Shown here: positions 1-6,463 of the stretch, one piece after another
Numbering within the stretch: the stretch's first letter is position 1
Layout of the letters: each line of letters opens with the position of its first letter
From: Candidatus Komeilibacteria bacterium
GTDB taxonomy: Bacteria; Patescibacteriota; Patescibacteriia; UBA1558; 2-01-FULL-52-15
NCBI GenBank assembly: GCA_016204595.1
Contig: JACQKJ010000041.1
Span: 1 to 6,972 of the forward strand
DNA length: 6,972 bases
Reading direction: 5' to 3'
Made by a program: the position numbers and the translations under genes
The notes under the pieces: generated by a model
Seen by the model: the letters and a program-made list of their open reading frames with translations, nothing else
Told to the model about the DNA's origin: nothing
Databases searched by the model: none

Positions 1-1041
1 GACGAGCTGGATGCGGTCGGAAGGCAGCGCGGTGCAGGCTTAGGCGGCTCTCACGATGAGCGCGAGCAAACGCTGAATCAAATTCTCGTTGAAATGGACG
101 GCTTCGACAACCAAACCAATGTCATTGTAGTCGCAGCCACCAACCGACCGGACATTCTTGATCCGGCGCTCCTCAGGCCAGGCCGTTTCGACCGGCAAGT
201 CACTATCGATCTTCCGGACATTAAAGAACGCGAGGAAATTCTTAAGATACATGCGGTCGGCAAACCGTTCGCTGAAAACATAAATCTCAAAGCGGTCGCC
301 CAGCGCACACCCGGATTCTCCGGTGCCGATCTTGCGAATGTGCTCAATGAAGCCGCTATCATGTCCGGCCGGGACGACAAAAAAACGATAGACCAGGCAT
401 ACACGCTCTCGGCGATCGAAAAAGTGATGCTGGGACCCGAGCGCAAGAGCCTTATCATGTCGGACAAGGAAAAAAAGATCACCGCCTACCACGAGGCTGG
501 CCATGCGCTCGTGGCGCACGTGCTTCCGAACGCGGATCCCGTACATAAGATCTCCATCATTTCGCGCGGACGGGCAGGCGGGTACACGCTGAAGCTACCC
601 ATGGAAGACAAGCGCTATCACAGCAGAGCCGAGTTCATCGACGATCTCGCGGTGCTGCTCGCAGGTCATGTGGCCGAAAAAAATATATTCAATGAGATCA
701 CCACCGGCGCCTCGAACGATCTCAAAAAAGCGACGACGCTGGCCCGGCAACTCATCACGCAGTACGGCATGAGCGATGAAATGGGTCCGCGCACCTACGG
801 TGAAAAAGAAGAGCTGGTATTCCTGGGGCGGGAGATCCACGAACGCCGCGATTACAGCGAAAAGACCGCCGAAGCGATCGATGAGGCGATCATGCGTCTC
901 ATCAAAAACGCATTTAAAACTGCTGAGGAAATAATTACGAAGCAACGGGACAAGCTGGAAAAAATCGCGCAGACCCTGCTCTCTCAGGAAACGCTCGAAA
1001 AAGAAGAGTTTGAAGCCCTGCTTGGAGTGGCGAGCGCTTAG
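1..1041 (+). CDS. ftsH: ATP-dependent zinc metalloprotease FtsH, C-terminal part (5' end outside window)
   Basis: FtsH is a membrane-anchored AAA+ protease that unfolds and degrades misassembled membrane proteins and short-lived cytosolic proteins. The open frame runs in from base 1, so the first ATG at 94 is internal. The fragment has 346 residues and starts at the Asp-Glu of Walker B (DELDAVGRQRG). The second region of homology follows, with TNRPD and LLRPGRFDR; its two arginine fingers are at 175-177 and 184-186. The M41 peptidase domain holds the zinc motif HEAGH (490-504) and the likely third zinc ligand, Asp in GASND (718-720). A short charged helical tail ends at the TAG. The transmembrane segments, Walker A and pore loop must lie upstream of the window. 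All visible catalytic residues are intact, so this should be an active enzyme. The SRGRAGGYTLKLP wording resembles Patescibacteria homologues (from memory). Confidence 0.97.
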   Translation, partial: DELDAVGRQRGAGLGGSHDEREQTLNQILVEMDGFDNQTNVIVVAATNRPDILDPALLRPGRFDRQVTIDLPDIKEREEILKIHAVGKPFAENINLKAVAQRTPGFSGADLANVLNEAAIMSGRDDKKTIDQAYTLSAIEKVMLGPERKSLIMSDKEKKITAYHEAGHALVAHVLPNADPVHKISIISRGRAGGYTLKLPMEDKRYHSRAEFIDDLAVLLAGHVAEKNIFNEITTGASNDLKKATTLARQLITQYGMSDEMGPRTYGEKEELVFLGREIHERRDYSEKTAEAIDEAIMRLIKNAFKTAEEIITKQRDKLEKIAQTLLSQETLEKEEFEALLGVASA

Positions 1042-1068
1042 ACAAACTACCGTCAAATATAGTATACT
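1039..1068 (+). promoter_or_regulatory. Putative sigma70-type promoter for the membrane protein gene
   Basis: A -35-like TAGACA (1039-1044, 5 of 6 to TTGACA) overlaps the ftsH stop codon. After an 18-base spacer comes a -10-like TATACT (1063-1068, 5 of 6 to TATAAT). Transcription would begin near 1074-1076, about 40 bases before the ATG at 1115. A second, overlapping TATAGT (1058-1063) has no well-spaced -35. This suggests the downstream genes can be expressed separately from ftsH. The call rests on consensus match only. Confidence 0.5.
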
Positions 1069-1095
1069 AAACACCGGAGCAGTCCGGTGTTTAGT
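1066..1095. repeat. Perfect 13-bp inverted repeat between ftsH and the membrane protein gene
   Basis: The arms ACTAAACACCGGA and TCCGGTGTTTAGT are exact reverse complements around the 4-base centre GCAG. In RNA this would be a strong hairpin with a tetraloop. It lies 24 bases after the ftsH stop and 19 bases before the next ATG. It is not followed by a U-run on either strand, so it is a poor intrinsic terminator by sequence. Its left end shares bases with the putative -10 box, and the predicted transcription start falls inside it. It could therefore be a repressor operator, or a 3' hairpin that stabilises or processes ftsH mRNA. Confidence 0.85.
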
Positions 1096-1114
1096 CATTA
1101 AAAACAAAAAAAAT

Positions 1115-2122
1115 ATGAAACCATTTTACCGGCCCGCGATAGCGGAAGCGTTGCACATCAGCCGAACGCACCTCTTTCTCTGGCCGCTGGCGCTCGGAGC
1201 CTCTCTCGTCGGCATTTTCGGCACCTTCCAGATATTCTTTGATACGGCACAGGGCGGGCAATCATTTTCGCTCGCAACCTGGTACACGGACGGGGATTTC
1301 ATCAGCGGGATCTTTCTGGGCTGGAGCCAATCATTCAGTCAGATTCCCTGGGGCAGCCTGCGCTTCGCCGATGTGCCGCTTGTCATTTTCTTCTTTCTGC
1401 TGCTGTTCATAGTCCTGGCCATCGCCATCATCATCACGAGTTCGGAGGGGGGCCTTATGTACGCGCTGGCGCAGCTGCAGGAGAAAAAAAAGACGACCTA
1501 TCTCGTAAGTTTCCGTCAGGGTTTGGATAAATTCTGGCAACTGTTCACCATCAACCTCTTCTACCGCCTGCTGTATCTTTCGATCGTCGCCCTGATCATC
1601 ATGCCCTTGCTGTACCAATTGGCCTACAGCAAAGGCGGTTCGCAGCTGCCCTTTGCTGCTCTGGTGTACTTTATTCTGATCCCGCTCATAGTCATCATTG
1701 ACCTCATAACGCGATACAGCCTGCTCTACATCATGCTCTATAAACAGACGATGCGACAAGCTTTCAGCAACGCATGGCTCCTCTTCCGTACCAACTGGAT
1801 CATCAGCATCGAAACGTCGCTGGTCATTCTGGCGATTCTGTTCGTATCATTCGCGATCCTGGCGATCATCTTCCTCCCGATACTCATGCTCTTCGTCGCC
1901 CTCTTCGCCACGTTCATTGCCGCCGGTGTTGCGCTCGAACTCTTTCTCCTGACTGCGATCGTGCTGTTGGTTGTGATCGTCGCCGTGTTCATCAGTTTCT
2001 TCACGGCATTCCAAATGTCGGTGTGGGTGAGCGTTTTCCGGCGTTTGACGACCGGCGAGCATCAGAGCAAGATCCATCGCCTCACCAGCCACCTGCCGTG
2101 GCTCCATCGGCGACTTACCTGA
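1115..2122 (+). CDS. Polytopic membrane protein of unknown function (335 aa)
   Basis: I do not recognise a named family. About six hydrophobic segments are visible, near residues 19-42, 87-109, 144-170, 180-208, 228-257 and 260-298; the last two are almost continuous Ile/Leu/Val/Ala/Phe and could be split differently. A soluble stretch at residues 43-86 separates the first two. Between helices 2 and 3 is an SSEGGLMYAL stretch followed by a Lys-rich loop, and before helix 5 a TMRQAFSNAWLLFRTNW segment. That layout recalls the large group of uncharacterised polytopic proteins (YciC-like or GDPD membrane-domain-like) common in Patescibacteria, but this is memory only. The C-terminal tail after residue 308 is rich in Arg, Lys and His, so it is probably cytoplasmic. 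I chose the ATG at 1115 over an in-frame ATG at 1010, because the latter lies inside ftsH, upstream of the promoter and palindrome. The leader is A-rich with no Shine-Dalgarno. Confidence 0.85.
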   Translation: MKPFYRPAIAEALHISRTHLFLWPLALGASLVGIFGTFQIFFDTAQGGQSFSLATWYTDGDFISGIFLGWSQSFSQIPWGSLRFADVPLVIFFFLLLFIVLAIAIIITSSEGGLMYALAQLQEKKKTTYLVSFRQGLDKFWQLFTINLFYRLLYLSIVALIIMPLLYQLAYSKGGSQLPFAALVYFILIPLIVIIDLITRYSLLYIMLYKQTMRQAFSNAWLLFRTNWIISIETSLVILAILFVSFAILAIIFLPILMLFVALFATFIAAGVALELFLLTAIVLLVVIVAVFISFFTAFQMSVWVSVFRRLTTGEHQSKIHRLTSHLPWLHRRLT

Positions 2123-2170
2123 GCAGTCGAAAGCCGCATTTCTTTCTTCGCACCCTTGGGCGCTGAAGCT

Positions 2171-3901
2171 ATGGTTATATCACAAGTACGAGGCAGCAAA
2201 AAAAGCACTGACGACGGGCAACACATTCATTTTCGCAAGGAAAAAGACATTGAATTAGCGTCTGCTCTTGACGAAATTCGGATGAAGGAGCGCGAGGCTC
2301 TTGTCCAACAGGAAGCAAAACAGCGCGACAAGCTCTACATTAATCTCAGGGGATTCCCGATGTCCCAGGATGCCCTGCTGATCCTTGACCGCCAGTTCTG
2401 CGAACAGCACCGGGTGGTGTGTTTTTTTTATCAAAGCGAGCAGCTGCACCTCGGAACCACGCATCCGGACGATCCCGAACTCATGCAAAAAGCCAAGGAG
2501 CTTGAGGAAATACATCGCGCCCAGGTCGAAGTGTATCTCATTTCCGAGGAAAGCCTGAAACTCGCCTTTAAAAAATACGACGCGATACCGAAAGCGCTCG
2601 GCGCGCATGACGAAGGTCTTGCATTGACCGAGGAAACATTGCGGCGTCAGCAGGAAAAAATAACCACTGTCAAAGAACTCAACGAAACCCTGGCCCGGGC
2701 GCAAACGACCGAAGTGCTTGCGCTCATCGTCGGCGCTGCGCTCAAATCGCTGTCATCGGATATCCATATCGAAACAGAAGCAGATGACATAAAACTGCGC
2801 ATGCGCATTGACGGCGTACTCCATGATATCGGCATCCTCCCCACAGACGCGTGGCCCAAAGTCGTGTCGCGCGTAAAGCTCCTGGCTGGATTAAAATTAA
2901 ATATAACCAACAAGCCGCAGGACGGGCGTTTCACTATCTACCTGAGCGGGGACAAGACAGAGGTTCGCGTCTCGACGGTACCGACGTCCTACGGCGAGAG
3001 CATCGTTATGCGTCTGCTCCGTTTTTCGATGGAAGCCCTTGCATTCGACAAACTGGGCCTCACCGGTTATACCGCGACGGCCTTACGGAAGGAGATCGAA
3101 AAACCGAACGGCATGATCATCTCCACCGGCCCGACCGGCTCCGGTAAGACCACGACGCTCTATGGCATCCTTCACGTCCTCAATAATCCAGGCTCCAATA
3201 TACTGACGCTCGAGGACCCGATCGAGTATAAACTCAAAGGTATCAATCAGACACAGGTCAATCCTGCCGTCGGCCTTGATTTTGCCAAAGGCCTCAGGTC
3301 GCTCCTGCGTCAGGACCCGGACATCATCATGGTCGGTGAGATCCGAGACTTGGAGACCGCAGATACGGCGATCAACGCCGCGCTCACCGGACACCTGGTT
3401 CTGTCAACGCTCCATACCAACAGCGCGGCAGGCGCCTTACCAAGATTTCTTGCCATGGGTTCAAAGAATTTCCTCTTGGCCCCTGCCATCAACTGTCTTA
3501 TCGGGCAGCGCCTCGTCCGCAGGCTCTGCGAACACTGCAAAAAACCAATGACGCTCGATGCTGCCCTGCGAGCGCGGGTGAATGAAACTTTGTCGACGCT
3601 GAAAGGGCGTTCGGACCTGGAACTTCCCTTCGACCTTGCAAAGCCGGAATCCTACCAATTCTACATGGCGACCGGCTGCAACGAGTGCAATGACTTCGGG
3701 TACCGGGGGCGCATCGGCATTTTTGAGATCATGACCATGAATAAAGATCTTGAAAAAATTATTCTCGCCGGCAACGTTTCAGAATATGAAGTGCAGGAAA
3801 CCGCGCAAAAACACGGCATGGTGACCATGCTGCAGGACGGACTTCTTAAAGCCATGCAGGGCATCACTTCGGTCGAGGAAGTGTTCCGGCAGGCGGAGTG
3901 A
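2171..3901 (+). CDS. pilB: PilB/GspE-family type IV pilus or type II secretion assembly ATPase
   Basis: This is the cytoplasmic hexameric ATPase that powers pilin polymerisation in type IV pili or type II pseudopili. The 576-residue protein has a charged, probably helical N-terminus (20-55), then a short MshEN/GspE_N-like domain (about 55-137, starting YINLRGFPMS). The ATPase core begins at SDIHIE (196-201). It has Walker A GPTGSGKTT (320-328), an Asp box around TLEDPIE (346-352), Walker B DPDIIMVGE with Glu390, and a His box TGHLVLSTLHTN (406-417). Two CxxC pairs (Cys453/456 and Cys503/506) form the zinc-binding element typical of assembly, not retraction, ATPases. The ATG at 2171 is preferred to an in-frame TTG at 2156; neither has a clear ribosome site. 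It follows the membrane protein by 48 bases. No pilC, pilT or pilin gene is in the window, so pilus versus pseudopilus cannot be decided. PilB is the more usual assignment in Patescibacteria. Confidence 0.93.
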   Translation: MVISQVRGSKKSTDDGQHIHFRKEKDIELASALDEIRMKEREALVQQEAKQRDKLYINLRGFPMSQDALLILDRQFCEQHRVVCFFYQSEQLHLGTTHPDDPELMQKAKELEEIHRAQVEVYLISEESLKLAFKKYDAIPKALGAHDEGLALTEETLRRQQEKITTVKELNETLARAQTTEVLALIVGAALKSLSSDIHIETEADDIKLRMRIDGVLHDIGILPTDAWPKVVSRVKLLAGLKLNITNKPQDGRFTIYLSGDKTEVRVSTVPTSYGESIVMRLLRFSMEALAFDKLGLTGYTATALRKEIEKPNGMIISTGPTGSGKTTTLYGILHVLNNPGSNILTLEDPIEYKLKGINQTQVNPAVGLDFAKGLRSLLRQDPDIIMVGEIRDLETADTAINAALTGHLVLSTLHTNSAAGALPRFLAMGSKNFLLAPAINCLIGQRLVRRLCEHCKKPMTLDAALRARVNETLSTLKGRSDLELPFDLAKPESYQFYMATGCNECNDFGYRGRIGIFEIMTMNKDLEKIILAGNVSEYEVQETAQKHGMVTMLQDGLLKAMQGITSVEEVFRQAE

Positions 3902-6463
3902 TTACCGGCCTAGTTTCGCCCGCGCATCAGCGAGTTTTTTCTTTTCCGCGTCGACGACTGATTTCGGGGCTTTTTTTGTGAACTCCTTGTTCGCGAGTTT
4001 TGATTCAATACTTTTAATATAAACCTCCAGTTCCTTACGCTTACTGTCAGTCAGGGTGCTCACTGCTTCGACTACCGGCATGACATCGTCCGTAATTGTC
4101 ATGGTACTGTTCGTCAAGCTCTCCACTACAGCCTTATACTGCACGAAAGGCAATCCAGTCTTAACGTCTATTTTTTGATGTTGCGGAATTTTCATTTCCG
4201 AACGCATCTGTCTGATCGCGGTCGTTTTTTTCTTTATTTCCTCGAAAGTATCGTGACCTTTTACATCGCCAACTTTGCCAGCTACCGGCCATTGTTCAGA
4301 AATGAGCAGTTCGCCAGATGAAAGAGAACCCCATATCGCCTCCGACGCGAACGGAATAAAAGGGTGCAGTGCTTTCAGAAGCTGTGGTAGGATATACTGC
4401 AATATCGCATCCTTGGCCTTCTTTTCTTGTATGATCTGTCGGGACTCTATCTTGGCAACTTCGATATACCAATCGGCAAGATCCTCCCAGGTAAACGTAT
4501 AGAGCATCGTCGCCGCCTGCGAAAATTCAGCGCGTTCCAGCTTATTAGTCACATACGCAAGCGTCTTACTCCATTGCTGCAAAACCCATCCATCCGCAAT
4601 AGTTGAGGGTTTTGGTGCCTTCAAGACGATTTTGAAATCAGGAATTTGCATCAAGACGTAGCGCGAAATGTTCCAAAGCTTATTCACGAAATGCTGGTAA
4701 TGCTGAACCCTCTCTTCATTGAACGAGCTGTCATTGCCGGGCGTGTTGCCAGCAAGCAGCGCCAAGCGGAGCGCGTCAGTACCGTACTTTTTTGTCAGAA
4801 CAAGTGGATCGATGGTGTTACGCAACGATTTCGAGAATTTCTTTCCTTCGGAATCGCGAAGAATTCCGTGAATATACACCTGCTTGAACGGTATCTCTTT
4901 CAGCGCGTACTCGCTCATCAATATCATCCGCGCCATCCAGAAGAACAAAATCTCATACCCCATGGTCATCCACGCAGTCGGGTAAAATGTTTTGAGATCA
5001 TCGGTCTTTTCGGGCCAGCCAAGCGTCGAAAAAGTCCATAAGCCAGATGAGAACCAGGTATCAAGCGTGTCGGGGTCTTGTACCCAGCCATTGTTCTCTG
5101 GAGGGTTACTATCAATGTATAGGTCTGCATTGGAATTTGGAATTTGGAATTTGGAATTTGTCTCCCGATACCACACGGGTATCCGATGCCCCCACCACAC
5201 CTGGCGCGAAATGCACCAGTCGCGCAAATTATCTATCCACTGATAATACAACTTCTTGTATCGTTCAGGCTGAATCTCTATCTTCTCGCCTGCTTCGCGC
5301 ATGAGATCTTTCAGAGTCTTGCCGCGTCCGGGGATTTCTTTCTGAACCGCCACAAACCACTGACGCATAGGCAATGCTTCAATAACGTCGCCAAAGCGGT
5401 CAGAGGTGGCAACATTCTGCGAGATCTCTTCTTCTTTGATAAGCAGTTTTTCTTTCTTGAGCCAGGCAACAAACTTCTCACGCGCCTCAACCGCAATAAG
5501 ACCCGCATAGGCAGTGCCTGCTTCGGCGGTCATTTTACCGTCTTTACCGATAACCGGTATGAGTTCTAAGCCGTGCTTTTCTTGCAACTCAAAGTCGATC
5601 ATGCTATGTGCGGGCGTAACGCCAACCGCGCCGGTTCCAAACTTCGGGTCAACGGCTTTATCGGCAATGACTTTAAGCAATAGAGGTTTTGCAGCTCCGA
5701 CATCGACTGTAAATGTGTTGCCGACATACTGCTTGTACCGTTTGTCGTCGGGGTGAACCGCGACCGCTGTATCGCCCAGTTTTGTTTCTGGCCGGGTCGT
5801 TGCTATGGGTATCGGAAAATCTTTCGAATATTTGAATGTGTACACTGTTGCCTTCCGTTCAATATGCACCAGTTCATCGTCCGAACACGTTGACTGTCCG
5901 ACGACCGACCAATTGACCACGCGATACCCGCGGTAAATAAACCCGTCGTCGTACATTTTCTTGAACATCGTAACGACCGCAGCTGAGCGCTTCTCATCAA
6001 GCGTGTATGCCAACCGGCTCCAATCGCAGCTCGTGCCTAACATGCGAATCTGCGAAAGCATTGTGCTCTTATTTTTTTCAGCGTATTTACGGATGATCTC
6101 AAGCAGTTTGTCTCTGCCAAATTCTTTACGCGGATTGGCGTGGCCTGCGGCGATAAGATCTTTTTCTACGCGCGCCTGCGTCGCAACTGCCGCATGATCG
6201 GTTCCCGGAAGCAACAGCGCCCGCTTGCCGCGCATCCGCTCAAAACGGATCTTCGTATCCATGAGCGCCTGCTCAAGTACGTGCCCTATATGCAATATAC
6301 CGGTCACATTCGGAGGCGGCATCATAATGGCATACGGCTCGCCCGTTCCGTGCGGCGCGAACGCGCCGCTTTTCTCCCAGCGCACATACAATTCGTCCTC
6401 CACCTCTGACGCGATATAGGCTTTCGGTAACTCTTTCTTGGAACTAATCCTGGAATTACTCAT
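3902..6463 (-). CDS. valS: Valyl-tRNA synthetase (class Ia), 853 aa
   Basis: ValRS charges tRNA-Val with valine and hydrolyses mischarged Thr-tRNA. The protein is full length, near the short end for bacterial ValRS. The Rossmann fold opens with PPPNVTG and HIGH (58-61). The CP1 editing domain lies around 190-350, with TTRPET (222-227) and GTGAVGVTPAHSMIDFE (276-292). WCISRQVWWGHRIPVWY (416-432) and DTWFSSGLW (468-476) follow, then the second signature as KFSKS (542-546) instead of KMSKS. The anticodon-binding domain holds FTWEDLADWYIE (657-668). A charged C-terminal arm with the KAPKSVVDAEKKKL (831-844) pattern ends the protein. The segment between PVWY and DTWFSS lacks the zinc cysteines some ValRSs have, and carries residues 436-445 encoded by a heptamer repeat. 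The ATG overlaps the upstream gene's stop by 8 bases, so translation is probably coupled. Its TAA abuts the pilB stop. Confidence 0.97.
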   Translation of the reverse strand: MSNSRISSKKELPKAYIASEVEDELYVRWEKSGAFAPHGTGEPYAIMMPPPNVTGILHIGHVLEQALMDTKIRFERMRGKRALLLPGTDHAAVATQARVEKDLIAAGHANPRKEFGRDKLLEIIRKYAEKNKSTMLSQIRMLGTSCDWSRLAYTLDEKRSAAVVTMFKKMYDDGFIYRGYRVVNWSVVGQSTCSDDELVHIERKATVYTFKYSKDFPIPIATTRPETKLGDTAVAVHPDDKRYKQYVGNTFTVDVGAAKPLLLKVIADKAVDPKFGTGAVGVTPAHSMIDFELQEKHGLELIPVIGKDGKMTAEAGTAYAGLIAVEAREKFVAWLKKEKLLIKEEEISQNVATSDRFGDVIEALPMRQWFVAVQKEIPGRGKTLKDLMREAGEKIEIQPERYKKLYYQWIDNLRDWCISRQVWWGHRIPVWYRETNSKFQIPNSNADLYIDSNPPENNGWVQDPDTLDTWFSSGLWTFSTLGWPEKTDDLKTFYPTAWMTMGYEILFFWMARMILMSEYALKEIPFKQVYIHGILRDSEGKKFSKSLRNTIDPLVLTKKYGTDALRLALLAGNTPGNDSSFNEERVQHYQHFVNKLWNISRYVLMQIPDFKIVLKAPKPSTIADGWVLQQWSKTLAYVTNKLERAEFSQAATMLYTFTWEDLADWYIEVAKIESRQIIQEKKAKDAILQYILPQLLKALHPFIPFASEAIWGSLSSGELLISEQWPVAGKVGDVKGHDTFEEIKKKTTAIRQMRSEMKIPQHQKIDVKTGLPFVQYKAVVESLTNSTMTITDDVMPVVEAVSTLTDSKRKELEVYIKSIESKLANKEFTKKAPKSVVDAEKKKLADARAKLGR
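5130..5160. repeat. Heptanucleotide tandem repeat (GGAATTT, about 4.4 copies) inside valS
   Basis: Thirty-one bases are perfectly periodic at 7, with four whole GGAATTT units at 5132-5159. On the coding (minus) strand the unit is AAATTCC. Because 7 is not a multiple of 3, successive units are read in rotating frames and encode NSKFQIPNSN (ValRS residues 436-445), an amino-acid period of seven. The tract lies in a variable connecting loop, so it is tolerated without breaking the frame. Gain or loss of one unit would frameshift valS; only changes of three units would keep it open. Confidence 0.95.

Noticed and set aside
1010..1114. N-terminal extension of the membrane protein from an in-frame ATG at 1010
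   Set aside because: It would overlap the ftsH end and encode the promoter and palindrome as protein; the hydrophilic 35 residues look nothing like a membrane-protein N-terminus, and the ATG at 1115 fits better.
2129..2146. Small inverted repeat GAAAG/CTTTC after the membrane protein stop
   Set aside because: It has only a 5-bp, mostly A/T stem with an 8-base loop and no clear U-run, so it is not a credible terminator.
2156..2170. TTG start for the PilB-like protein
   Set aside because: It adds only five residues, has no ribosome site, and an ATG follows at 2171.
3923..3945. Possible plus-strand terminator for pilB (small stem then T-rich run)
   Set aside because: The stem is only 3 bp, the stretch lies inside valS codons, and the T-run is explained by Lys/Glu codons on the minus strand.
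4646..5041. Plus-strand open frame of 131 codons inside valS
   Set aside because: It is an antisense shadow of a full-length, strongly conserved synthetase; it has no motifs and no ribosome site.
5130..5160. CRISPR or regulatory iteron interpretation of the GGAATTT repeats
   Set aside because: The units are contiguous without spacers, only 7 bases long, and lie inside an intact coding frame.
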